A stretch of DNA of 64,000 bases, taken from Zobellia roscoffensis (GTDB lineage: Bacteria > Bacteroidota > Bacteroidia > Flavobacteriales > Flavobacteriaceae). The stretch is from assembly GCF_015330165.1 (NCBI RefSeq), contig NZ_JADDXT010000002.1, forward strand, positions 186,001 through 250,000. Direction: 5' to 3'. Below are positions 7,744-14,907 of the stretch, in pieces. The translations under genes were made by a program, and so were the position numbers. The notes below the pieces were generated by a model, which was not told the origin of the DNA, did no database searches, and saw only the letters and a list, made by a program, of their open reading frames with translations. Position 1 is the stretch's first letter. The number at the start of each line of letters is the position of its first letter.

Positions 7744-8895
7744 ATGAATTTTGCCCTTCAAAACACGTTAGAACTTTTACTTATTATTGGTTTAGGGCTG
7801 CTATTACAAAAAAAAGTAGCGAAACAAGACCTTAAAGGCGTCAAGGTAATTATATTAAGCGTTGCCTTACCGGCCGTGATTTTCGTTGCCCTTTTAAAAA
7901 TAAAATTAGACAGTTCTTTATTGATTTTTCCCCTGCTTGCCTTAGCATTTAATCTTGTTATGTTACTGGCTTCAAAATACCTTCTTAACTCATCCGTATC
8001 AAAAGAAGAAAACTCAAAAAGAAGAACCATCATGATGCTAATGCCTTCACTGGCACCAGGTCTTTCATGCTTTCCGTTCATTGCCATTTATTTAGGAGAT
8101 GACTCCGTAGCACTTGCCGCCCTAGCAGATGTTGGGAACAAAATTTTTGTTCTGATACTGCTTTATATGGTTGCTATGCACTGGTATCAAAAAAGAGCTT
8201 TAAAAGATTTACAAACCTCAACCTCTAACAAATTAAAGGGATTAGGTTTAGCTTTAATAAAAGAGCCCATTAATATGGTTATCATCGTAGGCCTTTTGTT
8301 ATTGTCTTTCGGGTTTAACTTAGAATCACTACCTGGTTTTTTACAAAATACTGCATTGAGCATAAAAGTAATAATGACACCTCTTATACTATTGTTTATT
8401 GGTATGGCGGTACGTATTAAATCTGGTGAGTTTGGTCTTATCCTCTCTCTTTTAATACGTAGAGCAGGTATTACATTCTGCCTTTCTGCTATTTTTATAT
8501 TACTATTCCCAGGCTTAGCCGCACCATTAGTTTTACTCATAATAGTATTCCCACAAAGCTCATGTAGCTTCTGGCCTTTTGCTCATATGAGTGCTATTAG
8601 CGCTATGGAAGAAGAAGACAAGCAAGATAAACCAACCTTTGATATAAATTTTGCCGTTAATATTTTGGCATTATCATTACCGTTTTCTACCATGTTGGCC
8701 ATAGGAATCTTCTCTTTTAGCGATTTCTTTATCAACCCTGCAATTTTACTATTAATAGGTTTTGGTATGATAACGGTTTCTTTTATTCCATATTTAATTG
8801 AAAAAGTAAAGAAAAGCAAAGAAAGGGAGCTGTCCGGCCAATTTAACACATACGCAGGCATAGATAACCATTCACAAACTTCAGAGGATAACTAA
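7744..8895 (+). CDS. AEC-like permease (auxin efflux carrier type)
   Basis: A 383-residue inner-membrane protein with about ten hydrophobic segments arranged as two groups of five around a short hydrophilic middle (about 150-170). The N-terminus (LLLIIGLGLLLQKKVAKQD followed by LPAVIFVALLKI) has the layout of AEC-family carriers, which move organic acids or amino acids. The C-terminal 35 residues are hydrophilic and probably cytoplasmic. It sits between a Tat-exported aminotransferase and alanine dehydrogenase, so a carried amino acid or 2-oxo acid is plausible (inference). The 126-nt gap upstream contains two hairpins. The family assignment is moderate, since AEC proteins diverge strongly. 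Confidence 0.6.
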   Translation: MNFALQNTLELLLIIGLGLLLQKKVAKQDLKGVKVIILSVALPAVIFVALLKIKLDSSLLIFPLLALAFNLVMLLASKYLLNSSVSKEENSKRRTIMMLMPSLAPGLSCFPFIAIYLGDDSVALAALADVGNKIFVLILLYMVAMHWYQKRALKDLQTSTSNKLKGLGLALIKEPINMVIIVGLLLLSFGFNLESLPGFLQNTALSIKVIMTPLILLFIGMAVRIKSGEFGLILSLLIRRAGITFCLSAIFILLFPGLAAPLVLLIIVFPQSSCSFWPFAHMSAISAMEEEDKQDKPTFDINFAVNILALSLPFSTMLAIGIFSFSDFFINPAILLLIGFGMITVSFIPYLIEKVKKSKERELSGQFNTYAGIDNHSQTSEDN

Positions 8896-8934
8896 TTTTA
8901 TAAAATCTTTACTAAATTTATCTAAAAAAAGAGT

Positions 8935-10014
8935 ATGACAATTGGTATCCCAAAAGAAGTAAAAAACAACGAAAATCGCGTAGGCATGACACCTGCAGGC
9001 GTCTTTGAATTAACTAAACATGGTCATATTGTTTATGTTCAATCCAACGCTGGAGATGGAAGCGGTTTTTTTGACAATGACTACAAAAAAGCGGGTGCAC
9101 TCATTTTAGATACTATAGGACAAGTTTATGGTATTAGCGAAATGATTGTAAAGGTCAAAGAACCAATGGCCGAAGAATATGATTTAGTCCAGCCCGATCA
9201 AATTGTTTTCACCTACTTTCATTTTGCCTCTAGTGAACCATTAACCAAAGCAATGATAGAAAGTAAATCTATATGTATTGCTTACGAAACGGTTGAAGAT
9301 GCAGATGGCACCTTACCTCTACTAACCCCTATGTCCGAAGTTGCCGGAAGAATGGCCATTCAACAAGGGGCCAAATACTTAGAAAAACCAGCAAAAGGCA
9401 GAGGTGTCCTTTTAGGAGGAGTACCAGGTGTTGCACCAGGCAAAGTATTGGTATTAGGCGCTGGTGTAGTTGGCGTACAGGCAGCAAAAATGGCTGCAGG
9501 GCTTGGAGCTCAAGTCACTATCCTAGATATTAATATGAAGCGACTTAGACATATAAATGATGTTATGCCACCTCATGTAATAACGGAGTTCTCTAATGAA
9601 TTTAATATCCGAAAGCATATACAAACACACGACCTTATTATTGGCGGTGTTCTCTTAAAAGGAGCCAAAGCTCCAAATCTTATTACTAGAGATATGCTTA
9701 AAGAAATGAGACCAGGAACAGTTATAGTAGATGTTGCCGTAGACCAAGGCGGATGTGTAGAAACTACGAGACCAACCACTCACGAAGACCCTATTTACAT
9801 TATTGACGATGTAGTACATTATTCAGTTGCCAATATGCCCGGAGCTGTCCCGTATACATCTACCGTTGCACTTACCAATGTAACCCTACCGTATGTATTA
9901 AAACTAGCGAATTTAGGATGGGCAAATGCTACTGATGCAGACCCAGCTCTTAAGAAAGGGCTAAATATAATTAACGGAGAAGTGGTTTATGATGGTATTA
10001 TGGATGCTTTTTAA
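8935..10014 (+). CDS. ald: Alanine dehydrogenase
   Basis: NAD-dependent L-alanine dehydrogenase, which interconverts L-alanine plus water and pyruvate plus ammonium in the cytoplasm. All catalytic positions known from the family are present at canonical numbers: Arg15, Lys75 and His96 for pyruvate binding and Asp270 as the key acidic residue. The Rossmann motif GAGVVGVQAAKMA (175-187) and Asp198, which binds the NAD ribose, are also intact. The length of 359 is slightly under the usual 370, with the C-terminus shortened. It is the last gene of the TonB-receptor series and is followed by a strong terminator. Its place with an Lrp regulator fits a catabolic, alanine-linked operon. Confidence 0.95.
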   Translation: MTIGIPKEVKNNENRVGMTPAGVFELTKHGHIVYVQSNAGDGSGFFDNDYKKAGALILDTIGQVYGISEMIVKVKEPMAEEYDLVQPDQIVFTYFHFASSEPLTKAMIESKSICIAYETVEDADGTLPLLTPMSEVAGRMAIQQGAKYLEKPAKGRGVLLGGVPGVAPGKVLVLGAGVVGVQAAKMAAGLGAQVTILDINMKRLRHINDVMPPHVITEFSNEFNIRKHIQTHDLIIGGVLLKGAKAPNLITRDMLKEMRPGTVIVDVAVDQGGCVETTRPTTHEDPIYIIDDVVHYSVANMPGAVPYTSTVALTNVTLPYVLKLANLGWANATDADPALKKGLNIINGEVVYDGIMDAF

Positions 10015-10042
10015 AATTTAACAATACTAAACACACCATAAA

Positions 10043-10078
10043 AAAAAGCGGTCCCTTATAAACAAGAGACCGCTTTTT
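10043..10078. terminator. Bidirectional terminator
   Basis: AAAAAGCGGTC (10043-10053) pairs with GACCGCTTTTT (10068-10078), with further CTT/AAG pairing inside. It separates converging ald and the small secreted protein gene and has U-tracts in both directions. Confidence 0.9.
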
Positions 10079-10097
10079 CAATTATAAAATGAGCTTT

Positions 10098-10448
10098 TTA
10101 TCGCTTTGCAACTTCTATTGGAATACGGTATACAATACCTTTTTCAAAAGTACCTTTTGATAATTTCTCAAAATCGATTGCACTTTTCAAAAATTCCTTC
10201 AAAGCTTCGTTTTCTGTTTCTATAGAAAGAATTCTTAGGTAATTTCCTTCATCAACAGCTACTCTAACTTCTGCTTTAGAGCCTCTAATATCATTAGGAA
10301 TAACGTTTGTTCCTAACATCTCATAAATTTGTGAAGTAAGAACTTTTAATGCTTTTGGTTCGTGTACTTCAACTTCGGGTGTGCTGGCTAGAACATAACC
10401 TATGTTGAATACCATCATCACCATTAATGCATAAATTGATTTTTTCAT
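10098..10448 (-). CDS. Small secreted protein, paralogue of the 1.5 kb gene
   Basis: A 116-residue protein with a signal peptide (residues 1-22, hydrophobic ALMVMMVFNIGYVLA). The mature part shares with the protein at 1460-1795 the order QIYEMLGTN, a beta-strand with AEVRVAVDEGNYLRILSIE, an NEALKEFLKSA helix and a final VYRIPIEV strand. Both are probably periplasmic. It is transcribed alone, convergent with ald. No named family is recognised and function is unknown. Confidence 0.7.
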   Translation of the reverse strand: MKKSIYALMVMMVFNIGYVLASTPEVEVHEPKALKVLTSQIYEMLGTNVIPNDIRGSKAEVRVAVDEGNYLRILSIETENEALKEFLKSAIDFEKLSKGTFEKGIVYRIPIEVAKR

Positions 10449-10664
10449 GGCGTTTGTTGTTTTGTTTTGCTAATTCAGATAACTAATTCATGTTAAAGAT
10501 ATTACAATATAGAGGTCTCATACTGGTTATTTACTAAAATTTAACACTAAAAAACAGTAATGTCATAAAAAGGGTGCAAAAGCTAACGATATTTCAGCTT
10601 TTGACTATACCTGAGCCACATACAAATCCGGATATTGGAAAATAGACCTCAATTGAGCATAAAA

Positions 10665-10698
10665 AAAGAGGGATAAACTGTGACGCTTATCCCTCTTT
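10665..10698 (-). terminator. sucC terminator
   Basis: AAAGAGGGATAA (10665-10676) pairs perfectly with TTATCCCTCTTT (10687-10698), and an A-run at 10661-10667 gives the minus-strand U-tract. It lies 25 nt past the sucC stop codon. Confidence 0.9.
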
Positions 10699-10722
10699 AA
10701 AATTTATATAAAACGGTAAATT

Positions 10723-11916
10723 CTATACTAAAACCTCTTTTACTTTATCCGCAGCTTCTTGAAACTGAACTGCAGAATGTACCGCTAAACCAGAGTTATC
10801 AATAATCTCTTTTGCAATCTCTGCGTTGGTTCCTTGTAAACGAACAATAATAGGAACTTTAATAGCATCTCCCATATTTTTGTAAGCCTCTACAATACCG
10901 TTTGCTACACGATCACAACGTACAATACCCCCAAAGATATTTACAAGAATTGCTTTAACACCTTCGTCTTTTAAAATAATACGAAACGCTTCTTCAACTC
11001 TCTTGGCATCTGCAGTACCACCTACATCCAAAAAGTTAGCAGGTTCACCACCGGCCATTTTTATTAAATCCATTGTAGCCATTGCTAATCCCGCACCGTT
11101 AACCATACAGCCAACATTACCATCTAAGTCCACGTAGTTCAATCCTAACGCTCCAGCTTCAACTTCAATTGGGTTTTCTTCTCGTAAGTCGCGCATTTCT
11201 GCATATTGCTTTCTACGATATAATGCATTATCATCAATAGACACTTTGGCATCTACCGCCATAATTTTATCATCTGATGTTTTCAATACTGGATTGATTT
11301 CAAACATGCTAGAATCACTCTCTACATAGGCTTTGTACAAAGAGGCAACGAACTTGGTCATTTCTTTAAAAGCAGTTCCAGAAAGTCCTAGGTTAAAAGC
11401 TATTTTTCTAGCTTGAAACGGTAAAAGACCTGTAGCAGGATCAATCTCTTCCGTAAAAATAAGATGTGGAGTGCTCTCGGCAACTTCCTCAATATCCATT
11501 CCACCTTCCGTAGAATACATAATCATATTTCTACCTGTTCCTCTATTTAATAGAACAGACATGTAAAACTCACTAGTTTCGCTATCGCCCGGGTAGTATA
11601 CATCCTCGGCAACTAAAACTTGGTGTACTTTTTTACCGGCTGCAGAAGTCTGAGGGGTAATTAGGTTCATTCCTATAATGTTCCCTGCAATCTCCTCTAC
11701 TTCTTTTAGGTTTTTGGCCAATTTTACACCTCCACCTTTACCACGGCCACCTGCATGTACCTGGGCTTTTATAACGTGCCAACCTGTTCCGGTCTCTGCA
11801 GTTAGTTGTTTTGCAGCCTCAACGGCTTCCTTTGAATTATGGGCCACGATACCGCGCTGAATGCGCACACCGAAACTGGCCAAAATCTCTTTTCCTTGGT
11901 ACTCGTGAAGATTCAT
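10723..11916 (-). CDS. sucC: Succinyl-CoA synthetase subunit beta
   Basis: The 397-residue ADP/GDP-forming beta subunit, which with SucD converts succinyl-CoA to succinate while making a nucleoside triphosphate in the TCA cycle. The ATP-grasp domain covers about 1-235 (VHAGGRGKGGGVKLAK near 53-68, FEINPV near 203). The C-terminal CoA-ligase-type flavodoxin fold shows GCMVNGAGLAMATMD, FLDVGGTA and VNIFGGIVRCD. Length is standard. sucD is not adjacent; the gene is monocistronic here with its own terminator. A -7-like TATTTTTG (minus, 11944-11951) lies 28 nt upstream of the start. Confidence 0.97.
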   Translation of the reverse strand: MNLHEYQGKEILASFGVRIQRGIVAHNSKEAVEAAKQLTAETGTGWHVIKAQVHAGGRGKGGGVKLAKNLKEVEEIAGNIIGMNLITPQTSAAGKKVHQVLVAEDVYYPGDSETSEFYMSVLLNRGTGRNMIMYSTEGGMDIEEVAESTPHLIFTEEIDPATGLLPFQARKIAFNLGLSGTAFKEMTKFVASLYKAYVESDSSMFEINPVLKTSDDKIMAVDAKVSIDDNALYRRKQYAEMRDLREENPIEVEAGALGLNYVDLDGNVGCMVNGAGLAMATMDLIKMAGGEPANFLDVGGTADAKRVEEAFRIILKDEGVKAILVNIFGGIVRCDRVANGIVEAYKNMGDAIKVPIIVRLQGTNAEIAKEIIDNSGLAVHSAVQFQEAADKVKEVLV

Positions 11917-11943
11917 ATATTAAGGTATATTTAGATTCAGAAG

Positions 11944-11951
11944 CAAAAATA
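11944..11951 (-). promoter_or_regulatory. sucC -7 box
   Basis: Minus-strand TATTTTTG fits the Bacteroidota TAnnTTTG -7 consensus, 28 nt upstream of the start codon. No TTG at the expected -33 distance was seen. Confidence 0.5.
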
Positions 11952-12105
11952 GCAAACGCAAAGGATTTAGACTAATGAAATATAGAGTTAGTTGCATGGA
12001 TATACAATCTCTTTTAGAGATTAGCTCATTCAACACCAAGTTTACTCGTCTAAAAATGAGCTTGCACCCCCTACAGTTTAGTTTTTATGGTGTATAAAAA
12101 AATGT

Positions 12106-12744
12106 CTACAGATTAAAATCTTCAAAATCTAACGGATCAAAATTCTTGAAGTTACCGTTCATCTCTATGGTCTTCTTAGTTCGGTTTACTTCGCTCAACA
12201 TGGCTATTGTAGAATTTAAATGCCTCTTCATATATAATAGGCGGTCAGATTCCTTTGGTAATTGCACCAATTCATATTCTTGATTAAACGAAAGTCCCAT
12301 TTTGTGGACCAATACATAACTATTGAACTTTTCTAATGGTAATAGTGTATAAGGTACCCCCATGAGCTCGTATAGTTCATGAATTTTATCCAGCACTTCT
12401 TTTTTTAAGGATTTGTCCGCATCGTTTAAACTATCCAAAAATTGAATTTCACCACCTGGATATAGCTTTCCTTCCATTTGAGTTTCAAAACTAAGAATGC
12501 GGAAAACTTGGCGCGCAACACAGGTTACATCCATGCTACCATCATCATAGGTGTTTACAATCTCTACCAATTGTACCTCTGTTCCAAAAGTCATACTATC
12601 ATTTATATACACGGGAATTCCAAAGGTAACCGCTTCCTTTCTACAGTCTCTGATCAACTCCTTATAACGGTCTTCAAAAATATGTAGTGGCACGGTTTCA
12701 CCCGGAAAAAATATAGATTGCAGTGGTAATAGAGCCAGTTTCAT
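12106..12744 (-). CDS. LON substrate-binding domain protein
   Basis: A 212-residue stand-alone Lon N-terminal (substrate-binding) domain protein without ATPase or protease parts. The start at 12744 gives MKLALLPLQSIFFPG, the usual beginning of this family (LPLFPLxxVxFPGxxLPLxIFE); the longer frame only adds 15 unsupported residues. PLHIFEDRYKELIRD near 20-34 is the family hallmark, followed by the beta-sandwich with FGTEVQLVEI and a helical C-terminal part. Such proteins are thought to bind unfolded substrates, but their role is unsettled. It is monocistronic, between sucC and lysA. Confidence 0.88.
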   Translation of the reverse strand: MKLALLPLQSIFFPGETVPLHIFEDRYKELIRDCRKEAVTFGIPVYINDSMTFGTEVQLVEIVNTYDDGSMDVTCVARQVFRILSFETQMEGKLYPGGEIQFLDSLNDADKSLKKEVLDKIHELYELMGVPYTLLPLEKFNSYVLVHKMGLSFNQEYELVQLPKESDRLLYMKRHLNSTIAMLSEVNRTKKTIEMNGNFKNFDPLDFEDFNL

Positions 12745-12859
12745 AATATAAATTTGGTTTAAAAATACAACTGAATTGACGAACCACAAACTTATATCAT
12801 ATTCTAGTTTGTTTTAAAAATAACAATTTGTTGTATTTTTTATAATTGTAATAGATTTT

Positions 12860-12890
12860 TTGCGCATATGAGATTAACGGGCTAAATTTG
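12860..12890 (+). promoter_or_regulatory. lysA promoter
   Basis: TTG (12860-12862, within TTTTTTG) lies 20 nt from TAAATTTG (12883-12890), an exact match to the Bacteroidota pattern TTG-N19-21-TAnnTTTG. The start codon is 18 nt downstream, so the leader is very short. Confidence 0.8.
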
Positions 12891-12908
12891 CATTAAATAC
12901 CGAAGGAT

Positions 12909-14150
12909 ATGAATAATGCCGATTTGCTAAATATAGCAAAAACCTATGGAGACCCCGTTTACGTTTACGATTCGGAAAAAATAATTTCTCAGTTTCAGAG
13001 ACTTACAAGTGCTTTTAGTAGCGTAAAAAAGTTAAAACTTAATTATGCCGCTAAGGCATTATCCAATATAGCTATACTTAAATTGATGAACAGTTTAGGT
13101 AGCGGTTTGGATACGGTTTCTATTCAAGAAGTACAATTAGGATTACTTGCAGGATTTAAACCAGAATCTATCATATTTACCCCTAATGGCGTTTCTTTAG
13201 AAGAGATTGAAGAGGCTTCTAAGTTGGGCGTTCGTATTAATATTGACAACCTCTCTATTTTAGAGCAGTTTGGCAGCAAGCACCCAGATGTTCCTGTGTG
13301 TATTCGTATCAACCCTCATGTTATGGCAGGTGGAAATGCAAATATCTCCGTGGGCCACATCGATTCAAAATTTGGTATCAGCATTCACCAGATTCCGCAT
13401 TTGCTACGCATTGTTAATGTTACGAATATGAACATTAACGGTATACACATGCATACCGGAAGTGACATTTTAGACATTGATGTTTTTCTATACGCCTCAG
13501 AAATACTTTTTGAAACCGCTAAAAACTTTAAAAATCTAGATTTTATAGATTTCGGAAGCGGTTTTAAAGTACCTTATAAAGATGGTGATATTGAAACCAA
13601 CGTTGAAGAACTGGGTAAAAAATTAGGTTCCAGGTTCAATGAATTCTGCAAAGAATACGGTAAAGAACTAACACTTGCCTTTGAACCAGGAAAATTTTTA
13701 GTGAGCGAAGCGGGTAATTTCCTTGCAAAAGTGAACGTAGTAAAACAAACTACTTCTACTGTTTTTGCTAGTATTGATTCTGGTTTTAACCATCTAATAC
13801 GCCCAATGCTTTACGGAGCCACACATCGTATCTTGAACATTTCCAACCCAGAAGGTAGAGAACGTTACTATTCTGTTGTAGGTTACATTTGTGAGACCGA
13901 TACTTTTGCGAGCAATAAACGAATTAATGAAATAAGCGAAGGCGATATTCTTTGCTTTAAAAATGCAGGTGCATATTGCTTTACCATGGCCAGTAATTAC
14001 AACTCTAGGTTTAGACCAGCGGAAGTATTGTGGCACGAGGGCAAAGCTATATTAATTAGAGAGCGAGAGACTTTTGACGACCTTATAAAACATCAGATAG
14101 ATGTTAAAAATTTGTTTTCTCCTAAGAAGGAGAAGGCCGTAGCAAAATAA
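12909..14150 (+). CDS. lysA: Diaminopimelate decarboxylase
   Basis: A 413-residue PLP enzyme that decarboxylates meso-diaminopimelate to L-lysine, the last step of lysine synthesis, in the cytoplasm. It is a fold-type III alanine-racemase-like barrel: PLP lysine Lys49 in NYAAKALSN, HMHTGSDI, DFGSGFKVPY, and EPGKFLVSEAG for the phosphate and substrate site. The C-terminal beta domain has the active-site Cys in CETDTF (family CESxD) and the AGAYCFTMASNYNSRFRPAE block. Length is normal and there is no aspartokinase fusion. A consensus promoter stands directly upstream; it is not clustered with other lysine genes. Confidence 0.94.
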   Translation: MNNADLLNIAKTYGDPVYVYDSEKIISQFQRLTSAFSSVKKLKLNYAAKALSNIAILKLMNSLGSGLDTVSIQEVQLGLLAGFKPESIIFTPNGVSLEEIEEASKLGVRINIDNLSILEQFGSKHPDVPVCIRINPHVMAGGNANISVGHIDSKFGISIHQIPHLLRIVNVTNMNINGIHMHTGSDILDIDVFLYASEILFETAKNFKNLDFIDFGSGFKVPYKDGDIETNVEELGKKLGSRFNEFCKEYGKELTLAFEPGKFLVSEAGNFLAKVNVVKQTTSTVFASIDSGFNHLIRPMLYGATHRILNISNPEGRERYYSVVGYICETDTFASNKRINEISEGDILCFKNAGAYCFTMASNYNSRFRPAEVLWHEGKAILIRERETFDDLIKHQIDVKNLFSPKKEKAVAK

Positions 14151-14167
14151 ACTTGTTCCATTTTCGT

Positions 14168-14175
14168 TAGTTTTG
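14168..14175 (+). promoter_or_regulatory. -7 box of the thioredoxin-fold gene
   Basis: TAGTTTTG matches TAnnTTTG, 34 nt upstream of the ATG at 14210. No well-spaced -33 TTG was found. Confidence 0.5.
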
Positions 14176-14209
14176 GTACATTAGTTGGACTAATACCGCA
14201 AAAATCACA

Positions 14210-14743
14210 ATGAAAATATTCTCCACATCCGCAGTAAAGCTTGCCTTATTTGCCTTTATAGGTTTAATGGCTACCAATAGTAGTGCTCAAGAAGTAACAT
14301 GGCTGAGCTGGAACGAAGCAGCAGAATTGGCTGCTACAGAAAAAAATCCTAAAAAGATTTTTATCGATGTTTATACAGATTGGTGCGGATGGTGCAAGAA
14401 GATGGACAAGGATACGTTTCAGAATTCTGAAGTAGCTGCGTATATGAAAGAGAACTTCTATATGGTAAAATTGGATGGAGAAGGAAAAGACCCTATAGAA
14501 TTCAAAGGAAAGACTTATAAATTCATACCTTCTGGAAGAAAAGGATACCATGAATTTGCCGCTGCTTTAATGCAGGGAAGAATGAGTTACCCTACTACTA
14601 TTTTTCTGGACGAAGAAATGAATATGCTCTCTCCGCTACCTGGTTACCAGAAACCGGAGCCTTTTTTGAATATTGCCCGTTATTTTGGCGACAATATCTA
14701 CAAGGACCAAGATTGGAAAACTTATTCTGGAGAAAGCAAATAA
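14210..14743 (+). CDS. Secreted thioredoxin-fold protein
   Basis: A 177-residue periplasmic thioredoxin-like protein. The signal peptide ends near NSSAQ (residue 27). The fold follows with FIDVYTDWCGWCKKMDKDTF, the redox motif being CGWC (Cys59, Cys62), typical of the DUF255/thioredoxin_7 group, and a cis-proline region YPTTIFLD near 127-134. It is probably a thiol reductase or isomerase acting on exported proteins; partner unknown. It is a single gene with its own promoter box and a terminator directly after it. Confidence 0.88.
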   Translation: MKIFSTSAVKLALFAFIGLMATNSSAQEVTWLSWNEAAELAATEKNPKKIFIDVYTDWCGWCKKMDKDTFQNSEVAAYMKENFYMVKLDGEGKDPIEFKGKTYKFIPSGRKGYHEFAAALMQGRMSYPTTIFLDEEMNMLSPLPGYQKPEPFLNIARYFGDNIYKDQDWKTYSGESK

Positions 14744-14776
14744 AAGCTTCTTAAAGAAGTAGTTATAAAAATAAAC

Positions 14777-14816
14777 AGACCCGATGCTACGTAAAATAGT
14801 ATCGGGTCTTTCTTTT
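14777..14816 (+). terminator. Terminator of the thioredoxin-fold gene
   Basis: AGACCCGAT (14777-14785) pairs with ATCGGGTCT (14801-14809), followed by TTCTTTT. It overlaps the 5' end of the long open frame of the next gene, showing that the real start of that gene lies further downstream. Confidence 0.85.
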
Positions 14817-14828
14817 GCGAAAAACTAG

Positions 14829-14863
14829 TTTGCACAATACTCTTGTATTGGTTTTTACTTTTG
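14829..14863 (+). promoter_or_regulatory. Promoter of the M1 aminopeptidase gene
   Basis: TTTG (14829-14832) and TACTTTTG (14856-14863) resemble the -33/-7 pair with a 23-nt spacer, slightly longer than usual. The ATG at 14908 lies 44 nt downstream. Confidence 0.6.
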
Positions 14864-14907
14864 AGTACTTTCATTATGTCAAAGTAAATCCCGAGTTTCA
14901 AAAGTTC

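Noticed and set aside
10723..11916. Loss of sucD
   Set aside because: sucC and sucD are often unlinked in this phylum, so absence next to sucC says nothing about the genome.
14870..14881. CATTATGTCA near the M1 aminopeptidase start as another heat-shock motif
   Set aside because: It is a single partial copy located downstream of the -7 box in the leader, unlike the hsp20 and grpE sites.
14815..14907. N-terminal extension of the M1 aminopeptidase reading frame
   Set aside because: It starts at a TTG inside the preceding terminator and runs through a promoter; the lipoprotein signal begins at 14908.
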